Shown: positions 1 to 8,592, numbered from the stretch's first letter. The stretch: 43,421 nt of DNA from a bacterium (GCA_020444265.1 JAHLLH010000011.1:90290-133710), one strand, 5' to 3'. Numbers and translations: made by a program. Notes: generated by a model not told the origin, from the letters alone.

Positions 1-25
1 GGCGAGTCATGTCTTCAGGATAACT

Positions 26-1576
26 CTACCAGCGTTCCGCCACAGACTTGGCCTGCATGAAGAGCAGCAGGTAGTCCTTGCCGCCAGCCTTCGAATCGGT
101 ACCGGACATGTTAAATCCGCCGAAAGGCTGTACACCGACCAACGCGCCGGTGATCTTTCGGTTCAGGTAGAGGTTGCCGACGTGGAATTCACGACGGGCG
201 CGCTCGAGACGGTCACGGCGCTTGGAAATGAGGCCGCCGGTAAGGCCGAACTCTGTGCCGTTGAAGATCTCGACGGCATTGTCGAAGTCCTTCGCCTTGA
301 TGATGGCGAGGACGGGCCCGAAGATCTCTTCCTGGGCGATGGTATCGGTCGGCTTGACACCGGAGAAGATCGTCGGCTCGACAAAGAAACCACCCTCGAT
401 CGCCTTGCCGCCGAGTTCCAGCTTGTTGCCGTCCTTCTTCGCCTTCTCGATGTACTCGAGGATGTTGCCATGCGCCGCTGCATCGATCACAGCACCCATG
501 TCCGGGTTGTTTTCCGGGTGGGCGATCTTCAGCTGCTTGGTCTTCTCGACAACCTTCTTCACCAGCTTGTCGTAGACCTTGTCGACAACAATCAGTCGGC
601 TGCAAGCGGAGCATTTCTGGCCCTGGAAGCCGTAGGCACCCAGCACAGCCTGCTCGGCCGCGTAATCGAGGTCTGCGGTCTCATCGACCACCAGGCCATC
701 CTTACCGCCAAGTTCCATGATAGTACGCTTGATCCAGAGCTGGCCCTCATTGACCTTCGCGGCACGCTCGTGGATACGCAGGCCGACCTCACGTGAACCA
801 GTGAAGGCAATCATGCGTGTCTTCGGATGATCAACCAGGGTGTCACCCACTTCACCGCCGCTACCGGGGCAGAAGGTGATCGCTTCGGCCGGCATGCCAG
901 CTTCCAGCAGGATGTCGATGAATTTCGCCGCGATGATCGGAGCACCCGACGCCGGCTTTAGGACGACGGTGTTTCCCGTCACCAACGCGGCGACGGTCAT
1001 CCCCGCCATAATCGCGAGCGGGAAGTTCCACGGCGGAATGACAACGACGGTTCCGATCGGCTCGTAGTAAAGGTTGTTCTCCTCACCCGGCCACGGTTCC
1101 ACGTTCTGTGCGCCGCCAAGACGGAGCATCTCGCGACCGTAAAACTCGAGGAAGTCGATGGCTTCGGCGGTGTCGGCATCTGCTTCACGCCAGTTCTTCG
1201 ACTCCTCGTAGGTCATCGTCGCGGAAAGCTCGTGCTTCTGCGCCTTCATCGCGTGGGCCGCCTTCATCAGGATGCGGGCACGCTCTTCGTAGTTGACGAA
1301 GCGCCAGGTCTTCATGTAATAATCATGAGCCTTGTTGACGGCGTCTTCTGCCTGCGCTTTGCTGGCCTTGCCGACGGTACCGATCACGGTATCCGGGCTG
1401 GCTGGGTCAATCGATTTGATGGACTGCTTCGACTTGACACGCTTGCCGCCGATCAGCAGGTCCCAATGCTTGCCAAAGTCGCCCTTGACCTTCTTCAGGG
1501 CATCTTCGTAGGCCGCACGGTTGGCTTCAACAGAGAAGTCCGTGAACGGCTCATTTTTGTACGGAAGGACGGACAT
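26..1576 (-). CDS. pruA: 1-pyrroline-5-carboxylate dehydrogenase (L-glutamate gamma-semialdehyde dehydrogenase)
   Basis: This cytoplasmic enzyme oxidises L-glutamate gamma-semialdehyde (P5C) to glutamate with NAD+, the second step of proline breakdown. The 516-residue length is that of the stand-alone RocA/PruA type, not of a bifunctional PutA. The aldehyde dehydrogenase fold is clear: the PWNFP segment near residue 182, the general-base glutamate E288 in ELGGKD, the nucleophile C322 in GQKCSACSR, and EEIFGPV near residue 418. The ATG at 1576 is followed at once by the conserved N-terminus (LPYKNEPFTDF), so the start is secure. No proline dehydrogenase is visible here; the gene stops 25 bases from the window edge, so a partner could lie just outside. 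The 760 bases upstream hold no gene but several repeats. Confidence 0.96.
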   Translation of the reverse strand: MSVLPYKNEPFTDFSVEANRAAYEDALKKVKGDFGKHWDLLIGGKRVKSKQSIKSIDPASPDTVIGTVGKASKAQAEDAVNKAHDYYMKTWRFVNYEERARILMKAAHAMKAQKHELSATMTYEESKNWREADADTAEAIDFLEFYGREMLRLGGAQNVEPWPGEENNLYYEPIGTVVVIPPWNFPLAIMAGMTVAALVTGNTVVLKPASGAPIIAAKFIDILLEAGMPAEAITFCPGSGGEVGDTLVDHPKTRMIAFTGSREVGLRIHERAAKVNEGQLWIKRTIMELGGKDGLVVDETADLDYAAEQAVLGAYGFQGQKCSACSRLIVVDKVYDKLVKKVVEKTKQLKIAHPENNPDMGAVIDAAAHGNILEYIEKAKKDGNKLELGGKAIEGGFFVEPTIFSGVKPTDTIAQEEIFGPVLAIIKAKDFDNAVEIFNGTEFGLTGGLISKRRDRLERARREFHVGNLYLNRKITGALVGVQPFGGFNMSGTDSKAGGKDYLLLFMQAKSVAERW

Positions 1577-1701
1577 GGATACTCCCGGTGGAATGTGTGA
1601 ACGTTACTGGCCGGGGACCCTCGTCCCCTATGCACATCCGGGGGCCGCACGTGCCAGAACACGCCGCCCACCCCGGGTCGAACACTGTGTTACGAATAAA
1701 A

Positions 1702-1762
1702 GTCATTGCGAGGCTTGCCCGCCTTTGGCGGGAATCCGGCAATCGCCGGACGACGAAGCAAC
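1702..1762. repeat. Nested intergenic palindrome of the GTCATTGCGAGG ... GACGAAGCAAC type
   Basis: The element opens with GTCATTGCGAGG and closes with CGACGAAGCAAC. In between are two smaller palindromes, GCCCGCC-ttt-GGCGGG and CCGGC-aat-GCCGG. Repeats with these same outer words are familiar from intergenic regions of many unrelated bacteria. This is the only copy I found in the window. Confidence 0.6.
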
Positions 1763-2050
1763 CCCCTTAAGTCGGGCACCCCGCCTCGCACTTCCCTCAC
1801 GAACGCGCAGGTATAAAGTTCCACGGAACGGCCCAAACCCGGACCTTTCCGAGCAACCCTCGTTCAAGATTTCACGCGCCCGGAGTGGCAAATATAGAAC
1901 GGCGCAACGCAGGGGGCAACCAGCGGGGAGACCCCCGGCGAGCGAGGGACAATGGAGGGGGTATGAATCAACGAGCGGCCACGTGCAGAACCTGTTGTGT
2001 CAGGTCCTCGTGCCCGACACTTCAACCATCCGCGAAGTAGAGAAGACGCT

Positions 2051-2080
2051 GTTCCGCCACGTCTCCTGACCTGGCGGAAC
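2051..2080. repeat. Palindrome, TTCCGCCAG family
   Basis: A 30-base near-perfect palindrome: GTTCCGCCA and GTC on the left, GAC and TGGCGGAAC on the right, with loop TCCT and one unpaired C on each side. The same outer word, TTCCG(C/T)CAG, ends the palindromes at 11331, 13387, 20366, 27707 and 29301. It therefore belongs to a dispersed family in this genome. Confidence 0.75.
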
Positions 2081-2085
2081 TAAGG

Positions 2086-2308
2086 TGTCATCCCGGGCTC
2101 CGACCCGGGATCCAGCATCCTTCCCCTGTTCGGAGCGACCAAGTTAGATCCGGGATCGACTCTCGCGTTCGAGTGAGGGGAGGGATGGAATCCTGCCACT
2201 TGACCAGAAGACCGCCCTCACTCCACGCCCAGGATGGACCTCGGATTTGACCCAATCGCTCATGGCTGGTACAGGTAGCTGGGCCCCGGGTCGGAGCCCG
2301 GGGTGACA
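2086..2308. mobile_element. MITE-like 223-bp element with palindromic inverted ends
   Basis: The left end (2086-2116) reads TGTCATCCCGGGCTCCGACC and continues CGGGATCCAGC. The right end (2278-2308), read on the minus strand, gives TGTCACCCCGGGCTCCGACC and continues CGGGGCCCAGC. The ends match at 28 of 31 bases, and each is itself a palindrome around CCCGGG(C/T). The 160-base interior has no credible gene. This fits a non-autonomous miniature inverted-repeat element, or two oppositely oriented copies of the widespread TGTCATCCCGGG palindrome. The interior also holds GATCCGGGATC and GGAATCCTGCC, pieces of related repeats. No transposase is in the window. Confidence 0.55.
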
Positions 2309-2335
2309 TACGGCAAACACGGTGTATGCCTGCTG

Positions 2336-2962
2336 TCATTCCTCGTATGCAATCAGGTAGTACTCCAATTCAGGTGCATGTTCAACCGAGACGGCGCGGT
2401 AGCCGGCAACCAGGCCGATACCGGGGGCGAAGTACTCGTCGGTGAAGCCGCGACGGTCGTAGGCATCCTGATCGGTGGTGCGGATTTGCAGGCAGCCGTG
2501 ATACGTCGTGTCAGGAGTGGTAAGGGTCAAGCCGCCAGCGATCACATCCCGCACAGATGGCTGCTCCTCGTCGTCCACCGTCAGCACGAGCGGCACCCCC
2601 GCACTGTCTGGGTGCATGTAATAGAGGTGGGACCAGAAAAGAACGCCAAACTCATCTTGGTCACGTGCCAGGACACGATTGCCATCATGCGCAAACATCG
2701 CATCCGACGTATAGCTGGGCCCTGAGTCGCCGTAGAACGTTTTCCGCATCTGGTAGGCGAGTTGGTGATCCACCGTCGAACGGCTCATCACCTCTCGCTG
2801 GAAAAGAGTGTCCCCGGAAGTGTCCAGGTAGGTCCAACGGGATCCATTGTGGAGCGGGAAAAAGAGTTCCCCATTGATCTCATCCGGGGAAACAATCTTG
2901 TCGTCGCCGCAGCCTGCGACCAGCAGCAGGGTAGCGAGAAGAAAGAAGTGAGCTGGCTTCAT
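2336..2962 (-). CDS. Small lipoprotein of unknown function (paralogue of the one at 7039)
   Basis: The predicted 208-residue protein starts MKPAHFFLLATLLLVAGCGDD: a lipoprotein signal with lipobox VAGC, so it should be exported and lipidated on the cysteine. The ATG at 2962 is chosen because an upstream ATG ten codons away lacks the charged start of a signal peptide, and AGGT sits just before 2962. The mature part opens with FFPLHNGSRWTYLDTSG, closely matching YYPLSIDNSWTYQSYE in the lipoprotein at 7039-7710. Both continue with beta-rich sequence and end in a segment like EYFAPGIGLV. I know no function for this family. The gene stands alone, tail to tail with the repeat element at 2086-2308. 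Confidence 0.85.
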   Translation of the reverse strand: MKPAHFFLLATLLLVAGCGDDKIVSPDEINGELFFPLHNGSRWTYLDTSGDTLFQREVMSRSTVDHQLAYQMRKTFYGDSGPSYTSDAMFAHDGNRVLARDQDEFGVLFWSHLYYMHPDSAGVPLVLTVDDEEQPSVRDVIAGGLTLTTPDTTYHGCLQIRTTDQDAYDRRGFTDEYFAPGIGLVAGYRAVSVEHAPELEYYLIAYEE

Positions 2963-3040
2963 GACACACCTGACCGTTGGATGCGGGGACATCCTTTCCG
3001 GCTCATCTCAATATAGGGATACTCTAGCCTGAAAGAGTAG

Positions 3041-5395
3041 CTAGTCCAGCAGTTCCGACGGCTTATCCTGCTCCTCTTCCGAAGCTGGTTCCGGGTCAGT
3101 AGCCTTGATACTGTTCCCGTTCAAAAGATCTTCCCCGACCCCTTCGCCCTGATCATCGGTAATCAGGATGTCCTGCCCGGCGCGGACAAAGAGGATGTCC
3201 TGCACCTTACGGAAGCCGTGCAGGAAGGAGCCCTTATCCCGCGTCATCTTTTTCAGCGAGAAGCCAGTAATGACCAGGTCCGCGGTATTCGACCACGCCG
3301 CAACGAGATCATCGAAGGGGACATCCGGTTCGAGAGCGACCGCCTGCAAGTTACTGGAGGAAATGGGGATACGTCCCTGCTCGATCAGGTCATGGAGACG
3401 GGCCACTTCCTCATCCATATTCCGTGGTTCGAAGGCGGCGAAGAGCTTGATTTCGGAACGTTTCCAATCCGGGTGACCGACGATGATATAGGCGAGCAGA
3501 ATCATCAGGTTAGCGTTACGGAAGTCGCCCGGATTAAGCCAGACATGGACCGCACGATGGTAGCCGAAGTGACGTTCCGAGCTGCGCAGGATGCAGATGT
3601 TCATCCCAGCGATGGCCGCAAAATGGCTGCCGTCGATGATGTCGCTCAGCTCGCCCGGCGATTCCTTGTCAAATTCGAAGAGGATCGAGTTGTTGTCCAT
3701 CCCCGCCATGCCTGGAATCTGGACAATCTGAGCGACTGCCGTCTTGAAACTTGGCGAGATAATCGTATCGACATAAACCCCCGCCTCACTCGCTTCGGTC
3801 TGCTCGATAAGACGGTTCAGTACGAGCTTCGCGTCACGGTTTGTCGCGACACTAAGCGGACCGTTGATGAAATGGATGTAGGTCCCGAAACCATAGTAGT
3901 GCGAGATCCAGCGCAACAGTTCGAACGAAGCGACTCGTTCCAGAGAATGCTGCGAAATCGCGATGAACGAGGGACGCCAATTGGTGACATCCGGTGTAGC
4001 ACGCCTTTTCTGGATCATCACCTGCAGGTTGCGTGTCATCTGGTATAGAACCCCACGGACCACGGCGGTCAGGTCACGTTCCCCTTTACGAGTCTGCTGC
4101 AGGCCGACATAGGTAGCCGCCATCATGATCAGCGCGAGGGTGGCATACCCTGGTTGCATCTGGAACATGACAATGAACGATGCCGCCGCACCCAGCAGTG
4201 AGAGGTACCACTTGGTGCGGAAGGTGGGACGGTAACTCGGGTTCCCGGCGAAATGCTCAAAGAAGCTGATCGCGCAAAGGGTGCCGTAGGTAATCATAAA
4301 GAACATCGAAATGATCTGCGCGACGACATCAACATTGCCCAGCGAGACAAAAACAAGCATGATCCCGGCGGTCAGCCAGGTGGCATTGGCGGGATCATTG
4401 CCCGCACCTGTCCCCTTGCTGAGCAGGGTGTTCCACTGCGGAACCGGCAGGATACGGTCATTCGCGAGGGCTTGCAGAGTACGTGGCGCTACCAGGATCG
4501 ACCCGATAGCCGAGGAAACGGTGGCCGCTGCCAGCCCGATGGGAATAATCGGGCCCCAGATGGCGATGTCGCTCATGATGAACTGTTTGCCCGCGAGCTG
4601 TTCCGGGGTGGCGCTCCACGCCATTTTGGCGACGATCAGCAAATAAACGACCATGCCGGTGATGGTCGCGGCAAGGGTGCCGACGGGAATCGAGCGACGG
4701 GGGTTCCGCAAATCGCCGGAGAGACCTACACCGGCGGTCATGCCGGTGAAGGCAGGGAAAATAATTGCAAAGACACGGAAGAAGCTATCGGGATTGGCGA
4801 CACGGTCTGCCAGGCCAACCTCATCTGGCCCACCTGCCACCTTGCCGCCCAGGAAAAAGGCGCCAATCGAGAAGGCGAGGATCACCACCACCACCCAAAG
4901 CGCGCCAACGCCAACATTCGCACCCTTCCGCGCAATCAGCACCGCAAGCAGGATCGCCGCCGGAATCGAGATCATGCGCACATCGGGCGTAAAGCCAAGC
5001 GTGCTTTCAATCCAGGGGAAGAGGGGACGGAAGGCTTCGGAAAAGGCGATCAGATAAAAGGCAACCGAGACCGCTTGGGACAAGTAGAGTGAAATGCCGA
5101 TCACCCCACCCACGGTCGCTCCGAACGAGCGGCTGATGATGAAGTATTCACCACCGCCCTCGACCTTGAGGTTGGTTGCGATTTCCGCCACCGCCAAGCC
5201 GGTCGGGATGGTGATCGCATGCCCAATCAGGACAATCGCGACCGCACCGAGGATGCCCACATTCCCGACCGCGTACCCAAAACGCAGGAAGAGAATTGCA
5301 CCGAGAATGGTGCTGACAGCAGCGAGGAAAACCGGGGCGGTTCCGAAACCATGCCCCGCCTGCCTCTTTACGGCATCCGACCCTGTGGCGCTCAT
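3041..5395 (-). CDS. SLC12-like cation-chloride cotransporter / APC-superfamily permease
   Basis: A 784-residue inner-membrane transporter. The N-terminal ~440 residues form the usual APC helices, beginning GHGFGTAPVFLAAVSTILGA. The segment FPAFTGMTAGVGLSGDLRNP and the following RRSIPVGT is the signature region of cation-chloride cotransporters (Na-K-Cl / K-Cl family), and the later NWRPSFIAI segment also matches that family. The C-terminal ~350 residues are a soluble regulatory domain ending in an acidic tail. The likely substrate is K+ and/or Na+ with Cl-, but an amino-acid or amine substrate cannot be excluded. The start at 5395 is preceded by GGAGG at good spacing; an in-frame start 28 codons upstream has none. 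It is a single gene. Confidence 0.85.
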   Translation of the reverse strand: MSATGSDAVKRQAGHGFGTAPVFLAAVSTILGAILFLRFGYAVGNVGILGAVAIVLIGHAITIPTGLAVAEIATNLKVEGGGEYFIISRSFGATVGGVIGISLYLSQAVSVAFYLIAFSEAFRPLFPWIESTLGFTPDVRMISIPAAILLAVLIARKGANVGVGALWVVVVILAFSIGAFFLGGKVAGGPDEVGLADRVANPDSFFRVFAIIFPAFTGMTAGVGLSGDLRNPRRSIPVGTLAATITGMVVYLLIVAKMAWSATPEQLAGKQFIMSDIAIWGPIIPIGLAAATVSSAIGSILVAPRTLQALANDRILPVPQWNTLLSKGTGAGNDPANATWLTAGIMLVFVSLGNVDVVAQIISMFFMITYGTLCAISFFEHFAGNPSYRPTFRTKWYLSLLGAAASFIVMFQMQPGYATLALIMMAATYVGLQQTRKGERDLTAVVRGVLYQMTRNLQVMIQKRRATPDVTNWRPSFIAISQHSLERVASFELLRWISHYYGFGTYIHFINGPLSVATNRDAKLVLNRLIEQTEASEAGVYVDTIISPSFKTAVAQIVQIPGMAGMDNNSILFEFDKESPGELSDIIDGSHFAAIAGMNICILRSSERHFGYHRAVHVWLNPGDFRNANLMILLAYIIVGHPDWKRSEIKLFAAFEPRNMDEEVARLHDLIEQGRIPISSSNLQAVALEPDVPFDDLVAAWSNTADLVITGFSLKKMTRDKGSFLHGFRKVQDILFVRAGQDILITDDQGEGVGEDLLNGNSIKATDPEPASEEEQDKPSELLD

Positions 5396-5527
5396 CCTTT
5401 TCCTCCGTTGAGATGGCGGAATGTACCGCTCAACGAAGTTTCTCAACAAGCATTCCTTCGCATCGAGCAAAGAGACCAAACGCCCAGCCGGAGGGCAGGG
5501 CGTCGAGTTAATACATATCAGAGAGAA

Positions 5528-6346
5528 TCACCCGAAATAGGATGCATCCGGAAACAGACGATCCAGAATGGCTTTCCACTCCGCACCAAGTTCCTCGAGA
5601 CGGCCTGCATCACCATCGAAAGAATGCAGCATCAGGTTAACCATGCTGCCCTGCTCCATCCGTTCCAGACTGATACGCAAAATGGCATCCTGCCAGTTGG
5701 CAAGCCGTGCCACCAGGTCGAGCGGAGGCTGGTGAACCAACATTTCCCCCTCCATCGGAAGACCGGCAGGTGTCTGCCAGGAGAACCGTTCACCCTCCGC
5801 TATCCCGACAATCCCATCTCCATGATCGATGCCGTCCGGTCCAGTCAATTTCGCCCAGGCCTCCTCCGCTGTCTTTTTAGCTATCAGCAGGTAACCCATC
5901 TGATCGCGGCGAGCCGTTTCCGGGTGACGCAGCATTTCCTCGAGCACGATGAAAAACTGGACCCAGCCACGTTTCATCGACTCGTACTCGTTGTCCCATT
6001 GCTCCTCGACAAACCCGGAATGGACAAAGCGAAGGACCGTTTTCCCTTTCTCCGTCCGGATGCTGTATTCCTGCATCAGACGGACCGGTTCTCCATCCTT
6101 TTCTTCCCGAGGTGGATCGTGCAGCTTCAGCAGAACCCCCGGCTCCCAAGAAACTATCTGGGTGCTTCCCTCCATCCCCTCCCCGAAGGAAACCCAGATG
6201 CTGCCACCCTCACCCGGCTCCACCTTTGCTTGCGGAGCGAACCAGCCCTGCAACCCTTCGGCCGTGGCAACCGCCTTCCAGACCTGTTCCGGGGATGCCT
6301 CGGTGGTGATGCTCAACTCGATGTTCTTCACTCGCCGTTCACTCAT
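5528..6346 (-). CDS. SRPBCC/AHSA1-like protein, probably two domains
   Basis: This 272-residue soluble protein begins with a typical AHSA1 (Aha1-C-like, START/Bet v1 fold) pattern: IELSITTEASPEQVWKAVAT, then GWFAP, then FVHSGF and W near residues 110-128. That unit normally ends near residue 150. The remaining ~115 residues (AEEAWAKLTG...) look like a second, degenerate copy of the fold. Members bind hydrophobic ligands or act with ArsR-type regulators; no substrate can be named. Its ATG overlaps the TGA of the ArsR gene by four bases, so the two are translationally coupled. A strong Shine-Dalgarno (GGGAGGAGAAGT) precedes it. ArsR-SRPBCC pairs are a common arrangement. Confidence 0.85.
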   Translation of the reverse strand: MSERRVKNIELSITTEASPEQVWKAVATAEGLQGWFAPQAKVEPGEGGSIWVSFGEGMEGSTQIVSWEPGVLLKLHDPPREEKDGEPVRLMQEYSIRTEKGKTVLRFVHSGFVEEQWDNEYESMKRGWVQFFIVLEEMLRHPETARRDQMGYLLIAKKTAEEAWAKLTGPDGIDHGDGIVGIAEGERFSWQTPAGLPMEGEMLVHQPPLDLVARLANWQDAILRISLERMEQGSMVNLMLHSFDGDAGRLEELGAEWKAILDRLFPDASYFG

Positions 6347-6948
6347 ACTTCTCCTCCCTCTGCTCCCCCCTTAACTGCTGGATGTGCCCCCAGGAAAAAC
6401 GAGTAGGTCCGTCCCTCAGGAGCACTCTCGTCATTGTAGGTTTCAACAAGCCTCCCCAGTGTCTGCAACAGCTCTTCGGTGAATTGACGGCGGGCTGTTG
6501 GAGAAGCGAAACGGATATCTGTATCAAGGGTCAACGTGGAAAGCTTTTTACCCGCTTTCCGAGCTCCACGCTCCAGGCTGGCAAGGTCACCGATCATCTT
6601 TGCGGCCCGTGCGACCAGGTAGGACCAGGAGAATTTCTCTCGCATCGTGGCAGGATCGGCACCAATCGCACCCAGCGCTCCCGGGTCGATCAGCCAACGT
6701 GTTGCGACCGAAACGACTACTTTTTCGGTCACATTCCCCTTCTTCCGCTCCTCGACTGGCTCGAGCAGGCCAACCTGTTCAAGTTCACGCAGATGGTAGT
6801 TGACCTTTTGACGTGGCAGCCCAATCCGTTTCGCAACATTGGCCGCGGTATCGGGACTGGTCAGTTCGCTGAGGATCTGTTGACGCAGGGGATGGAGCAG
6901 TGCCTGAGCCTGCTCAGGATCATGGGCAATCGCGAGTGCAACAGACAT
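6343..6948 (-). CDS. ArsR-type winged-helix transcriptional regulator
   Basis: The N-terminal half of this 201-residue protein is a winged helix: LLHPLRQQILSELTSPDTAANVAKRIGLPRQKVNYHLRELEQVGLLEPVEERKKGNVTEKVV, with the recognition helix around PRQKVNYHLRELEQ. There is no CxC metal-binding motif in that helix, so it is not a classical arsenic or cadmium sensor. The C-terminal part (residues ~90-200) is probably a dimerisation or ligand domain. The start has GAGAGGG upstream. It is the first gene of a two-gene operon and overlaps the SRPBCC gene, which it probably controls along with itself. The ligand is unknown. Confidence 0.87.
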   Translation of the reverse strand: MSVALAIAHDPEQAQALLHPLRQQILSELTSPDTAANVAKRIGLPRQKVNYHLRELEQVGLLEPVEERKKGNVTEKVVVSVATRWLIDPGALGAIGADPATMREKFSWSYLVARAAKMIGDLASLERGARKAGKKLSTLTLDTDIRFASPTARRQFTEELLQTLGRLVETYNDESAPEGRTYSFFLGAHPAVKGGAEGGEV

Positions 6949-7038
6949 GAAACCCTCTCGTTGACGGAAGCAAAGTAGTCAACTGAGGGCTTGCCGACAA
7001 GAATGTTTTTCTAGAAAAATTAATTGATCGGAGCAGTT

Positions 7039-7710
7039 TCAGTGAACATCGTAGGAGACCAGCTCCCTCCGCTGGTGAAGCATCAGAGACCCGCTCTCCC
7101 AGATACGGACTTCTTCCAGCACTTCGCCAACCCCGAGTACGAAATAGTGTTTTCGCTCCGCGATCACTCCGCTCGTTTCGGAGCGCCAGGTGTTGACACA
7201 GCAATTGGTGAAGGTTCCCGCCGGGACCTCTGCAGTTGATGAGATTGATTCCAGCTCCCAGTAGCTGGTCACATCTTCATCATCAATTTCACGCCACCGC
7301 GCCCCCAGCGCTTCGCTGTCAAAGTTATAAATCTCATACCAGGGGCCCCAGTCATCGTTGACTACCGGTTCGAAATGGAGGGTGGTCACACGATGATACA
7401 CGCCCTCATTCCGTCGCATGATATACCGTTCCGCAGGCGTAGCCGTGCCAATTCCGATGCTATCCACACAAATCGCACCATATTCCTCCAGGTGCATTCG
7501 TTCCCCGGTAATCCGTCGCTGGGTCTCACGCATGGGACGCGGCTCCCCATCAACAATTTCATAACTCTGGTAAGTCCAGCTGTTGTCAATGGAGAGAGGA
7601 TAGTAGGAGGTAAGGCCCGGTCCCGTGTCATTGGTTCCAGTCAATTCTTCATTGACACAACTGGTGAAAAGAAACATCAGGGGCAGAAAAGCGATCCAGG
7701 TACGTTTCAT
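7039..7710 (-). CDS. Lipoprotein of unknown function (paralogue of the one at 2336)
   Basis: This 223-residue protein has the signal MKRTWIAFLPLMFLFTSCVNEE with lipobox FTSC, so it should be a lipoprotein. The mature part contains YYPLSIDNSWTYQSYEI, a segment shared with the lipoprotein at 2336-2962 and seen in other FCB-group surface proteins that begin with a 'PL..G..W.Y' strand. Near the end it has ERKHYFVLGVGEVLEEVRIWESG, again matching the paralogue's EYFAPGIGLV. The ATG at 7710 has GAGGGGGAC upstream. It lies 27 bases downstream of the PorD-like gene on the same strand, so the two may be co-transcribed. No function is assigned. Confidence 0.85.
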   Translation of the reverse strand: MKRTWIAFLPLMFLFTSCVNEELTGTNDTGPGLTSYYPLSIDNSWTYQSYEIVDGEPRPMRETQRRITGERMHLEEYGAICVDSIGIGTATPAERYIMRRNEGVYHRVTTLHFEPVVNDDWGPWYEIYNFDSEALGARWREIDDEDVTSYWELESISSTAEVPAGTFTNCCVNTWRSETSGVIAERKHYFVLGVGEVLEEVRIWESGSLMLHQRRELVSYDVH

Positions 7711-7737
7711 CGTAGTCCCCCTCAGCAGAATGGGGGA

Positions 7738-8592
7738 TCAACGCCGATCGAGCAGCTTCTCATAATAGTCGGCGTGATCCGGATTCGGATCGAGGGAGGC
7801 CAATTTGGAGATGGACGTGAACTCCCTGTACTCCGCCAGCGCATTGCCGTAATTGTAGTAATTCAAATCAAAAAACCGTTCCAGGCTTTCGACTTCGAGT
7901 TTGTCCAACTGTTTGACCGCGTAGAGCAGGTACTGCTTTGCTGTTTCACGATCCCGTTCCTCATAGAAGAGCCATTCACCTGTATAGAAAAGGAAGTTGA
8001 GATAGCGCAGTTGATCGTGCCTGTCATCCAGCACCTCTTCTACCCATTCTTCCCGTTTGTCCCACCCCAGGAAAAAGCGGCTTGAGAAACGCGCCTGCTG
8101 AGCGATGCGTCTTGCTGTCTCGTAATAAGGGGTGCCACCAAACTTTTTCAGCTTGTCATACTCAAACCCCAAAGCCATGAAGACGTAGAAGTCGATCATG
8201 CTTCGGAACGACTCGAACTGCTCGGAATAGTTGAGCTGCACACCCGGCTCGAGGGCGAACTCCCACCGTTTGTCGTTGTACTGCATATTGCTGCGGTTCG
8301 AGACGACAAAGGTCGCGCTGTAGCGGTCTTCATAGCTGAGCGCTTTCGCCTCGCTGAAGTAGATCTCGATATCGAGGGGCAGTTCATAGAGGTAATCGTT
8401 GGGACACCATTCACGCTGGTTGAGGTAGGATTCAACGATACGGTTCAGCCCCTGAAGTTTGTTTTTGTTTTCCTGCGGTAGTTTTTCCATCGAGACACGA
8501 ACCGAACCAACCAGTTGCTGGGCCGGGGCTACAGGGGCCAGGAAGAGGAGGAAAACGAGGACAGCAGTCAGGGTAAACAGGGTCCGTTTCAC
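7738..8592 (-). CDS. DUF4835 / PorD-like periplasmic protein
   Basis: A predicted 284-residue exported protein starting (with GTG at 8592) MKRTLFTLTAVLVFLLFLAPVAPAQQ, a clean signal peptide. The mature protein has the DUF4835 pattern: VRVSMEKLPQENKNKLQGLNRIVESYLNQREW, then a beta-rich stretch ending FYVFMALGFEYDKLKKFGGTPYYETARRI, then a helical C-terminus. DUF4835 proteins in Bacteroidetes are linked with the type IX secretion system (PorD); that link is family knowledge recalled, not shown here. It fits the T9SS-type tail on the esterase at 21654. A TTG seven codons upstream is an alternative start; neither has a good ribosome site. The last ~50 residues are less conserved. Confidence 0.75.
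   Translation of the reverse strand: MKRTLFTLTAVLVFLLFLAPVAPAQQLVGSVRVSMEKLPQENKNKLQGLNRIVESYLNQREWCPNDYLYELPLDIEIYFSEAKALSYEDRYSATFVVSNRSNMQYNDKRWEFALEPGVQLNYSEQFESFRSMIDFYVFMALGFEYDKLKKFGGTPYYETARRIAQQARFSSRFFLGWDKREEWVEEVLDDRHDQLRYLNFLFYTGEWLFYEERDRETAKQYLLYAVKQLDKLEVESLERFFDLNYYNYGNALAEYREFTSISKLASLDPNPDHADYYEKLLDRR

Larger units (their letters stand above)
1577..2085. other. Gene-free stretch upstream of pruA with repeats
   Basis: I see no convincing coding region in this stretch. Open frames here are short, start badly and read through repeats. It presumably carries the promoter of pruA on the minus strand, but no clear -35/-10 pair stands out. It contains the nested palindrome at 1702-1762 and the perfect-ended palindrome at 2051-2080, both listed separately. 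Confidence 0.6.

Noticed and set aside
1521-2069. Plus-strand open frame of 182 codons upstream of pruA
   Set aside because: It runs through the pruA start in reverse and then through two palindromic repeats; arginine/proline-rich with no motif.
3001-3040. Terminator after the transporter gene (ACTCT...AGAGT hairpin)
   Set aside because: Only a 5-bp A/T-rich stem and no T-run on the minus strand.
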